Assembly: GCA_030248065.1 (NCBI GenBank)
Contig: JASAMV010004350.1
Coordinates: 1 to 64,000 of the forward strand
Source: Rhynchonema sp. JSB1_4
Lineage: Eukaryota > Nematoda > Chromadorea > Monhysterida > Xyalidae
Length of the DNA stretch: 64,000 nucleotides
Direction: 5' to 3'
Part shown: positions 34,005 through 44,800 of the stretch, one piece after another
Numbering within the stretch: the stretch's first letter is position 1
How the letters are laid out: every line of letters begins with the position of its first letter
Made by a program: the position numbers and the translations under genes
The notes under the pieces: generated by a model
Databases searched by the model: none
What the model saw: only the letters and a program-made list of their open reading frames with translations
What the model was told of the DNA's origin: nothing

Positions 34005-37000
34005 ATGGGACGTAAAGCTTCGGAAGCGCCACCACCAATCTATCGCAGCAAAATCTATCGAGAAAATGTCAACGCAGTTCTTGAAGGACGTCAGTCGTTG
34101 AAAAACGCAGCAGATAACATCGGGCTGTCAAGGGGAGAGTATCGTAATTTTTGTCGCATTGTCAACAAGATTCAGTCGAAAGAGTTTGAATGGCCAGATC
34201 AGCAGTCGCAGCCGGTAAGAATCCAAACATGCAAGCGGTCGAATCTGTGTTTGGCGGCTTATTTCCTTTCATCCACAGTTTGTTCACTCTGGCGTTTTTG
34301 TGCCTGAAATGAAAAATTAGGGTTTGCAACTACCGTTGCAAAGGACGAAGGGACAAAAAAATGAGTAATATAAAGTAAATTTCCAAATTCGCTGCCGCAC
34401 AGTGAAGTACGCCCAATAGTTAGTGTCAAGTTATAAACCCGCACGCTAACCATGCGCGGTTCTGAAACATTGCGCGCAGCTGCCTGGCTGGCTGGCATGG
34501 CTGCGTGTGTGTTGGCTGTCTGAATGTTTCACAAGTTGATTTTCGGGTTTAGAACCTGACATTAACTATGGGGCGTACTTTACTGTGCGGCAACGAATTT
34601 GGAAATTTACTATACCAAAAACAATAAAAAACAATGAATACAAAAGAGCGCCACGCCCAAGCGAGATTCGAACTCGCTTCCTCGGTATTCTCAATCAACG
34701 CCCAACACCGCTGCGCCACAGAGAAGTCTATATGAGCTGCGCTGGAGTTCGCATATAATACTAACTAATCAGTGTGATGTGCATTGAACTGTGTGTGTGC
34801 GCGCGTGTGTGTGTTGCTGTATTAAAGGCAAACTACGCCAACACGAGCCCGATTTCGCAGCTGGCAGAATAGTGAAACATTCATACGTGGCTGCTGATTT
34901 GGGAAGTGTTACACGTTGAAGAATATAAAGTGGAGCATGATGATTTTCTCTTTCTATTCGTTTTGCATACACACCACCTTCGAAATCGGGCTCGTGTTGG
35001 CGTAGTTTGTGTTTACAAGGTTGCAATACATTGTGCATCCTGATGCACGAAGGGGAAATTGAGATGATACTGGGTGGGGATTACGTACTACGTCTGGAAC
35101 GTTGTGAATTTTTCTGCGGATATGGTTACGATCAACAACTTAGCTAATGAACATGAACAGTGAACATCCCTGGGCTCACGTTGCGATTGGATTCAGTGGG
35201 ATGTCAGAAACATAATGCCAGAAACACCATTCAAGTAACATCGCAGCAGATTCTTGTGTCACTCATTATGTTCCACTCAGGCCGATGTGACCAGTGCACC
35301 AACAACAACAACACCTGCGATTGCCAAACAGTCGTCACAAGTGACGCCACCCAGCCAAGTTGTTGATGGTTAGCCATGCCACACTCGACTTTTCATTATG
35401 ATGGCAATTTCACAGCGTTCATTAGGCCATCAACTTTATTTAAGCCAAAGTTAAAGCGGAAGTTTAGTTTCGGGTTGGCGTTTTATTTAGGCCTTGGATC
35501 AGGCTCAAGCTTTCGCTCACGTTTCGGCAGTTCAGGACTGCATTTACGGCAAACGGGTCAGGATCGATCAAGCCTATAAGCCTGAGAACAAGCCCAGCTT
35601 TAAGGCCACCAGTGAGATACACATACATAGGTTCATAATAAGAGTCGCGCGCGCAAAGATGTGATTCATGTTCATGTTGCAATCACAGGCGGTGACAGTC
35701 CGGTGCAAGATCAAACCGATGATGCTTCGGATGGCATGCAGTTTCATTTTCTCGCTGATGAACTGCGCACGGCAACTGTGGACATTGTGGCCGAAGGCGA
35801 CATACCAAGTGGACGAGAATGCAGCACTGGTACGTATGTAATGTTTTTTCAAATGCCTGCGCCCTCTTTTTGCAATGACATGGTCGGGTCGGCCTTATTT
35901 TCGGTCACTATTAAGAATATTCACCAAATGGAGAAACGTAGGGGATATTTATATGTATGTATATGTATTATAGTTACATGAGTGTTTTTCACAATGGTGG
36001 CTCACGTGTTCCAGACGCTCAGCTGCAAGTTAAGCACAGCTATGCACATGTCTCGCGTGACAAGGGTCAAAGTGAAGAAATTCAACATCAAGAAGACGTC
36101 GATCAATCGGTCAATCAATCACTAGTGGCTGAGACGCAGCGTCAAGTCGGCACCAATCACCAATCAATCAATCAGTCACCGTTGTTCCGTCACCAACACC
36201 AAGTCCAAAACCCAAACTGCCAAAAAACCCACCCAGTGTGTCATCGTGGGAGAACAGGTGCATATCATTCGAATACTAATCTTTATAAAAATTAGGCACC
36301 TTTTATTTGTTGTGAAACTTGTGGAAAAGCAAGCAAAACTGTAAAACCCGTGCATTAGAAACCACACGAATTTGGTGCTGCTATAGTATGCACATGTCCA
36401 CATTTTCAGACGCAAGTTCGAAGGCTTGAAGACAACCAAACTGAACGACAAGGGTGTTGCTTATGAAACAGAAACGCCCGGTCTGTTTCGAATCTACCAT
36501 CCACACGGGATTCTTCGACGACAAACTGCCAGCAAGCGATATTTGCAGTGCAAATGCATGACGGCTTCTTTTAATCTTCGGGTCGAGAAGTTGACCATAC
36601 CCTGCATTTAGACGTTTGCAGAAACGGCCAACCGATTCGACCCAATACTAACCGCGCACTTTCTTGGATGCATGGAAAGCACATAACTGAAATGCACGAA
36701 GCATATCGATTCGAAAACGGTCACATGCGACCGGTGAACGAGATGTACATGCACGTGCATCAACAGGTATGTACAGTATGTCCAAATGTCCATGGCAGAT
36801 GGATTTTATTCTGATCTAACCCTTGATCGAACAAGTCACGTGGCAGAGGCAGACGTGGACTAAACCGACCATTGATGTGATCAGTCTGCGTAGACCGGTC
36901 CGATCCGATCATCAAGTCCATAACAGACTTAGGCTGCTCATGAAGAATTCTTGCACGAATTAGAAGGCCTGTAGATGTTGTGAACAAAGATTTTCGACAA

Positions 37001-37417
37001 ACTGCAGGTACTCAAACGGCGCGAACAATTTCACGGCCATGAGGTAGAACTGGACCGACGCTGTTTGTTGCCTGCTACATTCGACGAGCTGTGGCTGAAG
37101 TGTGATCCCCCAGGAACTGACTACTTGAAGGTGATGTTAAGTTGGGTGGGGATTATCAATCATTAATCGCATTAATCAAATGATAGTTGATCATTCAGCA
37201 AGTCGTCGTTGAGACCAAGAGCCGGTTGACCGAGAACGGAGTATCTGTGCCCGACCCGCCCAATCATAATGCGTCTGCTGATCAGTACATGCTGCAGGTA
37301 GCGCGCATCAAGTCTCAGATTCACAACTCGCTCGTATATTGCGAGAGGAATGGGCCACTTCCAGTGGTTATTGTGAACACAATGCCAAGACTGAACTGGC
37401 ACTACGCAAATTCATAA
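34005..37417 (+). CDS. Unrecognised spliced protein, eight exons, helix-turn-helix-like start
   Basis: Exons: 34005-34214, 35281-35368, 35689-35829, 36134-36257, 36410-36480, 36588-36766, 37008-37130 and 37199-37417. Donors include GTAAGA, GTTAGC, GTACGT, GTGCAT and GTATGT. Every junction agrees in phase (0,1,1,2,1,0,0), giving about 384 residues. The first 70 residues are basic and helical, with SLKNAADNIGLSRGEYRNF resembling a helix-turn-helix of the Psq type. A Ser/Thr/Pro-rich linker follows (PSPTPSPKPKLPKNPP). The second half is hydrophilic and non-repetitive, without a family I know. The exon 5/6 junction is the weakest, and exon 4 could start earlier (36012) in another frame. It sits between inverted 80-bp repeats, so it may belong to a mobile unit. 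Function unknown. Confidence 0.65.
34376..34609. mobile_element. Foldback MITE with about 57-64-bp arms
   Basis: TAAATTTCCAAATTC at 34376 and its continuation are mirrored by the inverse arm ending at 34609, with a few mismatches over at least 57 bases. The spacer is about 110-120 bp. It lies in intron 1 of the unrecognised eight-exon gene. Confidence 0.8.
34655..34732 (-). repeat. tRNA-derived SINE-like head
   Basis: On the minus strand, TGGCGCAGCGGTG (A box) and AGTTCGAATCTCG (B box within a GCGAG/CTCGC stem) are about 40 bases apart. The 5' side does not pair with the expected 3' acceptor strand. It therefore looks like a tRNA-derived element and not a functional tRNA gene. Confidence 0.55.
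34829..35009. repeat. Foldback with perfect 29-bp arms
   Basis: A 29-base sequence that starts CAAACTACGCC and ends GATTTCG (34829-34857) recurs as its exact reverse complement at 34981-35009. The 123-bp spacer is unrelated to other repeats seen here. It also lies in intron 1 of the eight-exon gene. Confidence 0.8.
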
Positions 37418-37511
37418 CACTGATTTAAGCATTATGTTCTGCATAATTATATAAAACCAGCGACCACTGAGAAAGCGCACACCTAAACGACATATTCTAC
37501 CGTGAGTACAG

Positions 37512-37672
37512 GCCATTTCATCTCATACGTTGTCACCCACGAGCGATGGACCGAGTACAATGACACACGTGTCACTGAAACATCAGAGGATCATGTGCTG
37601 AAAATAGGTCGCACGGGTGCTGTTGCGGCTGTGTACGTGCTTGAAGCAATACCACGTGACAGTGATGACTAG
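37512..37672 (+). pseudogene. Ubiquitin-specific-protease-like carboxy-terminal fragment
   Basis: After a possible acceptor (AGTACAG) the frame reads GHFISYVV, then WTEYNDTRVTETSEDHVL and AVYVLEA before a TAG stop. This is the His-box pattern of USP/UCH-type deubiquitinases: a GH[FY]xxY motif, then W.x(Y/F)ND..V, then the final Y/V-L strand. The Cys box and the rest of the catalytic domain were not found. No donor in the preceding exon (37199-37417) has the right phase, so it does not join the upstream gene in any simple way. It is either a captured or dead exon, or the tail of a gene I could not assemble. Confidence 0.5.
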
Positions 37673-37710
37673 AGTTTGTTATTGTTGTTGGTCAGTTTGT
37701 CAGGCTGCGT

Positions 37711-37825
37711 CTTGTTGTTGTTGGTAAATTCGTGTTTCCCTCTGCCACACTTTGTTGTTGTTGGTAAATTCGTGTGTCTCTCTGCCACATTTTGTTGCTG
37801 TTGGTAAACTTGTGTTTCTGGCTTT
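37711..37825. repeat. 40-bp minisatellite, about 2.8 units
   Basis: TTGTTGTTGTTGGTAAATTCG starts units at 37711, 37751 and 37791, each followed by a CTCTGCCACA stretch. The period is 40 bp and the third unit is diverged. Confidence 0.85.
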
Positions 37826-38407
37826 TTGTGCGCTATTTGCAGTTCACTCTCATTACCTCCAAATTAAAATAATGTGAGCTACAGTATAATAACGGGAAGC
37901 GCATGTACATTCCAAAATCATTTGTGAACAAAAAATAGCAATAGTATTGTGTGCATTTGCTCTCCATATTTTTGTGCATCTTTATTCAGGTGATTTTGCT
38001 ATTGTTTACCGATTATTATAGTTCTCCGTCAGCCCGGTTATGAGTGTGCGTTTTTCCTTTGTGATTGATTTCGTGCATAATCAAAACATATACCATACGT
38101 TATCCCTCTTGATGCTCTTGTAATCTTTGATTGTTTTGATGAAATATGTTTTTGCAGTTTCGAGGATAAAGTTTACGACAGAACGATTTCTCAGCGAGAG
38201 TTCTTTGAAAACTGCAGATCCTGCAAAGTCCAGCACATAGCCATAACAACACAGGGAACCGGCACGGCAGCAAAACAGTACACGTTCACAATTAAAATAC
38301 TAACAACAATATGTGCCTGAACAACTTTAATTGAAATTTATTGATGCTTTTTGTATTTGGATTCAAAATCAATAGCGCGGCGTTGCATTGTACACAGCGC
38401 GCTTGGA

Positions 38408-38580
38408 TGTGTATAATTCTTGTCTTTCTTGTCTCTGCGATCAACAAGTGTCCTATACGCAGCGTGGTAATACATGGTTGTTGACAACGCGCGTAATTCT
38501 TGTCTTAAGCTGTCAACAAGTATGTATTTTAACGCTGATTTTAGCATACTTGTTGACTGGATCAACAAGTGTCTAGCTAC
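38408..38580. repeat. Inverted, partial copies of the 80-bp repeat
   Basis: The stretch contains TCTCTGCGATCAACAAGTGTCC and AACCATG-type motifs in reverse orientation relative to 33425-33637. It ends with GATCAACAAGTGTC, the inverse of the GACACTTGTTGAT at 33363. These matched edges bracket about 5.2 kb holding the eight-exon gene and the USP-like tail. Confidence 0.8.
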
Positions 38581-38737
38581 CCTTTTTTTTTTTAAAAAAA
38601 AAATTTTTTTTTTGATTTTTTTTTGACGAAAAATTTTTTTATTAGAAAAAGTGTTGCAAACGACGTTTCAGGATAAATGAAATCGATACAACATATTTTT
38701 CAAAAATTGAAAAATTTTCGCCTCAGACCGAACTTGT

Positions 38738-39488
38738 GTGGTGACACCCGGTAGTATTGTGCAGATTCCATGGTCTCCGACCAGTCTGAGGTTGATGTTC
38801 ACTAACGATGTTACTCTGATGTATTGTAGCATGCCGTACAACGTATTTTAATGCATCTAATGCCGTATATCTGATATACGACCATCAAAATATCGATTAC
38901 AGCCCAAATCTTGCGCGTCAGATCGACTTTGCCGCCCGGTTTTGCACCAGACCTCCATATATATATGTGTAGTAGCATGTAGTAGCACATTATCGGTGCC
39001 ACATCACTATAAAAGACCAGCCCCGCGCATCCCTGTACGGATTTGGGGACAATACAGGGCGCCGCAGGCGCGATTTTGGAAAAATTGTCTCGTCCACAGA
39101 AAAAAAGTGCCAATTTTTTGCCTCGAAAAAGGCCATTTTTGGACATTTTAGCCCATTTTGGGCAACTTTTTTTTATTAAAAAAAAAAGCAAAATCTGAGT
39201 TTCAAAAAAAAAAATTTTTTTTTTAAAAAAAAAATTTTTTAATTGACCACTTTTTTTTTTGAAACAACCCTGGCGCAAAGTCGATCTGACACGCAAGAAT
39301 TGGGCTGTAATCGATATTTTGATGGTCGTATATCAGATATTAGGCATTACATGCATTAAAATACGAAAAAATTCAAAAAAAGCATTAAAATACGTTGTAC
39401 AGCATGCTACAATACATTAGAGTAACATCGTTAGTGAACATCAACCTCAGACTGCTCCGAGACCATAGAATCTGCACAATACTACCGG
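38738..39488. repeat. Large imperfect palindrome
   Basis: The arms are about 38738-38937 and 39262-39488. Shared inverse landmarks include CGGTAGTATTGTGCAGATTC, AACATCGTTAGTGAACATCAA and TCGATATTTTGATGGTCGTA. The central part, 38945-39130, is the inverted relative of 33108-33300. Confidence 0.85.
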
Positions 39489-39495
39489 GCAGTGG

Positions 39496-39795
39496 TTAGG
39501 GCTCCACCAGATAGACCCGAAACCCGAAACATAATTTTTTTCTATGTCCATGTTTCGGGTTTCGGGTTTTGGAAAAAAAACCCGAAACCCGAAACACAAA
39601 GCATGATAATGGAAAATGTTTCGGTCTTGCCACTTGTAGCTGACGTGCACAATTTATACAGTCAGTCGAAACATTTTCGATTATCACGCTTTCGTGTTTC
39701 GGGTTTTTTTTTCAAAACCCGAAACCCGAAACATGGACATAGAAAAAATTTATATTTCGTGTTTCGGGTTTCGGGTCTATCTGGTGGAGCCCTAA
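39496..39795. mobile_element. Foldback element with TTAGGGCTCCACC ends, 300 bp
   Basis: The first 35 bases (TTAGGGCTCCACCAGATAG...) and the last 35 are exact inverse complements. The interior is repeats of CCCGAAA and TTTCGGG on both strands. No clear target duplication remains because the right flank is an A-run. It resembles the TAGGGTTAGAG family in design but not in sequence. Confidence 0.85.
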
Positions 39796-40016
39796 AAAAA
39801 TTCTTTTATTCGAACCCCTTTTCCTTAAAAAAAATTTTTTAATTAAAAATTTTTTTTTAATTCCAGCCAAAATCTGCCCAAGACGATAAAAAATGAGCAC
39901 TCAAGTACAAAATAGGGATATTTTTGTTACATAATGTGTTCTAAGTGCATATAAAGCACAGGTGATACAAAAACCATGCTATCCAATGGTCGATAAGTAC
40001 CAACCATAGTCAGGTA

Positions 40017-40289
40017 TTGGTCGCACAATGACCATATAAGAATTCATCAAATGAATCCTGATTTTCACGTCCAGTCACTCTTAACCACTGCGCCATTTGT
40101 GATTCTCACAAAACATTTTCACCTGAAAATAATCCAGCACAGCACCCACGTTGCTGCGGGTCTGAAACATTTTGGTGACTGCATGTTTTGTGTGCGATCG
40201 CGCAACGCAACGTCATTGCCCCGTCACTTTCCCTCTTTGCGATTCAGGAAAAAATTTGACCAATTCTTATAAAGTCATTGTGCGACCAA
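40017..40289. mobile_element. TA-flanked MITE, TTGGTCGCACAATGAC family, 273 bp
   Basis: The element runs from TTGGTCGCACAATGAC to GTCATTGTGCGACCAA with TA on each side, the target preference of Tc1/mariner elements. Sub-terminal motifs ATAAGAATT and AATTCTTATAA are also inverted. Sister copies at 55710-55983 and 56137-56411 are about the same length. Confidence 0.93.
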
Positions 40290-40854
40290 TACACACCCGT
40301 ACCCTTCCCCAGGTGGTGCGGGTGTGATGGTATGGCTTTCTGATATTCGGGACGGGAATTTTGGGTGAAATTATGACGTCTAGGTACATGACCAATGCAA
40401 ATAAGCTGCACATAGTGTGAAATTAGAGTGAATACAAAATAGAATCACTCCTTTCGGGTCTGGGGCATGGATAAATAAATGCCCACCCAGTCACATGTAC
40501 ATACGTGTGTAGTCATATGAGAGGCCCTGTGAGTGTGTGCACTATGTCTAGATGCCACAAAACAACTATTATGGCACCCAATACACCCATGGTAGGGTTA
40601 GGTGATGTCAACAGTAGCAATTTTCATGCAAAAATAGCACTTTTAGAGCAAAAAAGTAGAGAAATTTTCGAATTTTGAAATAATAAAAAAATTTTTTTTT
40701 AATTTTGGGACGAATTTTCTAAAAAAAAATTTTATTTTAATAAAAAAATTTTTTTTAAACCACTGCTACCGGGTGTCACCACACAAGTTGGGTCTCAGGC
40801 GAAAGCAGGCTCACAGTGTCAAACAGCAGGCATCACAGGAAAAAAATGCATAGT

Positions 40855-41080
40855 CTGGATGCGTTTATGTGTGTCTAAGTGCATTTAGGACAATTTATAA
40901 GCATATAACGCCTAAATGCACCTAGATGCACCTAGATTTCCCTAAATGCACCCAGTTTTTACGCACGCGCACAGAATCTAGGCGCGTTTAGGCAGTTTGG
41001 CAGCGCGCCATTGAAGCCAAAGTGCGTTAAGGCAATTTGGCCGCCCACTTCTGAAATCTAGGTGCGTTTAGGCGGTTCTA
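40855..41080. repeat. Degenerate TCTAGGTGCGTTTAGGC repeats
   Basis: Multiple copies of CCTAGATGCACCTAGA-type and GCGTTTAGGCAGTTTGG-type units occur in both orientations. They resemble the CCTAGATGGACCTAGACATTG units that flank the satellite at 48860-49075 and 51440-51600, which suggests a shared origin. Confidence 0.7.
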
Positions 41081-41825
41081 CTATTATACATAGGGTGATA
41101 TTTTCGAAGGAAGCATACACCAAGCGACAACGACCGAGCCTCGACCGAGCCACACCCACCCCCCCACCCACCCCACCCCCCCACCGTTTCGAAAATGCCA
41201 CCCAAACAATGCTCCGCGCGCCTGAAGGGATTTGGATTTGTGATGGCTGTGTTGCAGCGAATAAATGCGTTTGGGTTATTTGTAGTGGAAGTATAGCATA
41301 ACCCCACATTGTGCGCGAATGCATTCCAGACGTGGGCTAATTGTCTGGTCATCAACGCAAAAACCGTCGCAACGCTGCTGCTGGACCAAAGCAGCACTAA
41401 ATATTAGGTGTACTTTGACCAGCGTTGACATCTGCGTATACGATATGAATACATGTCGGTCTGCTCAATTGAGAAAACAACCGAAAATGCCATCAGTCAG
41501 TATTTTATTCATTTGCACGCTCCTAAATCAGTCAGCCCAAAGGGTAAGCTGGTGTCACTTTGCTTCTGATCTCAAACCAGCATTGGAAACTGTCTCTTCA
41601 TAATCATGAAAGCTTGTTCACATTTTGTTTTGAAAAAATTGGCGTCAAATTTCTGCAGTCTGGATGAAAAAGTCAATTTTTGACTTCAAGTTGATGGTCA
41701 CAACAACAAATCGAAATTTCGGTTTCAGACATTCCATTCACTTAATACCTCAAAAGCAAAACTGTTTTTATATCGCAAGGATTCGGAAAACATTCATAAC
41801 TGATGATGGTCATGTTTAGGGTCTG

Positions 41826-44800
41826 CTAATAGAGCGAGACTTTCGGTTTCTTTTTGCGTCGCGCGCTGCGCACTCCGGTCATACCGCGATTCAGCGATGG
41901 AGTTTTCTGCGAAGAGTTTCATTTTGAAACAAGATTATCAGTTTTATAATTCGATATTGTCAAAAATATTGTTGCCAACCTCTATGGCACGTTCGATGTG
42001 GGCGCGGTGAATCACTTCGACGTTCTGAAACCGATCGATTTGGTCAATGAATCAATCACCAATCAATCGCAATTACTACCTGTCCTCCCATCGTTCGATG
42101 CAGCAACTCTTCAATCGTGTTCTCAACCAATCCGATCATGAACTCGTTGTCAAAGTCGGCTTGTGGACCAGCGGTTTCGCGCAACTGAAACATTGAATTG
42201 TTGTGATTTGTTAGACAAATTGAATTAAGATTAGGGTTAAATCAGTAGTTTTAAAAATTTGTTGAAAGAACGCCCCTGTACTCACATCATCAACCGACGA
42301 GAATTCACTGACGTCCATCTGACTGATCGTGCTTCGTGGTGTCTGTCTGCAAAATCAGTATGTCCGGTTCGGTACAGGGACCTGATGCGAACCCGGCGGA
42401 GACAAAGACCCAGTCCCCCGGAACCAACCCGTGTCCCGATTCGGTACTGCCGCTCGCTGACGCACGTCCATCGCCAATGACATTCACACGTTTTGGTGTT
42501 TGCGTCTGGAAATTGGACACGGCTGATCTGCGGTTATTTTTTAGATAAAATAGCAGTATAAAACTTGTTGATGCGAGTGGATCTGCGTTAATCGCGTGAC
42601 TTTTTCAGACTTTCTGCAATTCACCGAAGCCCCTACACTTTGGCCAGTTATTCGAAAAGTGTTGTTCCCAGCTCCGCCATAAATCAGGTTTTGCACTGGT
42701 TGTATGTGATTGCAGCATTTGTAGTTGCATTGTTGATCAAAATAATATTCTTTTGCGCCCAAGGCATATTGATCCGATCCGATCACCAAGTTTGATCTAG
42801 CCGCCTAAAATGATAACCGTCCAACCGACCGCCTGATTCCATTTGAGTTTCGGCCTCGTTTTCGAGCTGGTGCCACCCGATTGCCTTGACAGATCAGGGG
42901 CGGACAGGGTGGATCGAGATGGTCGTGGGTGAGGACCGGGACATCGGTAGGGTGCGTGACGCTGCAAGCAGGTAATGGCTGGCTGATGTTTCATACTGTT
43001 GTTTGGGTTGAGTTTATTGGCTTGACCAGCGTCCAAACCTATAGTTTATGGACAGACATCAAGACGAAGGCAAGAACTGCAATCACACGATCACGGTTGA
43101 ATAACAATGGCAGGTAGAAACGAATAATTACTTTTGGACCGTATTTGACCGACGGAGCTTTCTTAGCACTGATTTCGACCGGCGTTGTAGTTGGTTCCCT
43201 AGGCAACAAACAACAACAACTGAACAACTGTTACGCTGGTCAAAAGCAACGTCACAAAACACAATCCAAACAACAGTCAGCAAAGCCGCGCGTTGTGCAT
43301 TCACAACGACGATGTAGTGGTGCACCGGCCGTCTGGGACTAAAACTTTACTGCCCTTGCACAAGCTCATAGAACAGTGCTGTGTGCCCTGGTGACTCACC
43401 CAATGCTCACGCACGCGCACGCACATTGAGTGTGACGGACCAAGCGGCAACGCACGTGGCAGCACGATGCGACGCTCAGCAGCCTAAATTTGATTTATTA
43501 TCCTTTGTAAAATATTTCACTTTTTTCATATCATAATTATCGTAATGCCAAAAAACATCCCCGCGCAGCCGCACCGATCGCAAATGACTGCCTTCAGGCG
43601 ACATACTGCCCGAGCCTGACGATGTCCAGCTGCGCGTGTCTGACGAGCTCGATCGTGATCCCTCTGCATTCTCAACATCCGTCGCACTCGGCGTCTGACA
43701 AAATAGACGTGCAGTCAATTTAGGATAAAAGCTTGGTTTTTGTCCCCGAAATCTACTGTATATTGCTGGAGTCTGCCTGCCCTCTTTGTGGCGACACGGA
43801 TGGCAGCGATCATTATGTCACTCACCATGAAGAACATATACTTTTGGTACTTGAAGACGTTAATGGCAGGTTTGCAAATGTCCTTCAAAAATAATCTTCA
43901 CAAAAGGGTTCACTTTTTCGGTCACATCACAACCAAGAGGCTTCACTATACATTTTCAAAGTTGAATGCTCGCACAACAACCGGTCTGTGTACCAGCAGC
44001 GCAACAGTAAACTGCACCTTGCTGCCTCGTGGTGACACCCGTCTGTCCTGCCCTCGGCCGCCTCGTTTCGGCTTTGCAAGCTGAAAATATCATTGAAAAT
44101 TCTAACTTCCTAATTTTCAAAAATTTTTGAGATTTCTCATTTGAGAAATCCAAATAATTCGCCGAACATCTAGTTTGACTCTCCAATCATCCATTTCCAC
44201 CGGTTCATCTGACTGCGATGGACTGAACATGTCCTTGGTGCTGCCCTGACCACGACGTTTGCTAGATGACTGAAACATTTGGTTCGCATTGGCCTGTATA
44301 TGGCCCAGGATGATATCAAAATTGGGGACAAGTTCGGGGCCCGGTCCAGTCATAGTGGGGTCTTTAGTGTGTATTAGCGGATAGTTCCAGATTTGCTGAT
44401 GAGACTGGCTTCGATTTCGACCAGCGTAAAACCTGTACTTTGGACAAGCCATGAAGAAATTTTACTTTGGTCGAAATCAGTGACATCAGTAAATCTCGAA
44501 ATATGTTCAGCGTCTGACACCCACAGCTGTTTTTCAATGAAGTCAACAATAAGGGCAATAAGTAATCAATAAGCAAACGCACGCGTCTGCGACGGCGTCC
44601 ACGCGACTTTGGCTTGCTTGATCGTTGGTTGGCTTTGGTGCTGGTCTGAGGCCGGTCCCGATCCCTGTCTGCAACCGGTTTCGTACCGGAACGTCGATGT
44701 GCGAACTTGTCCGCCCACGCACCATGACCAAGTCGCGCCTGGACAGATAAAATACGTACATAGACGGGACTTTCACAGGGCAGAGTTTCTCAATGAGCAC

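Larger units (their letters stand above)
38717..40802. repeat. Nested repeat zone bounded by 37-39-bp inverted ends
   Basis: TCAGACC.GAACTTGTGTGGTGACACCCGG at 38717-38755 returns in inverse at 40766-40802 with few mismatches. Between these ends lie a large palindrome (38738-39488), a foldback (39496-39795), a TA-flanked MITE (40017-40289) and AT-only stretches of A-run/T-run. No gene is visible. Confidence 0.7.
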
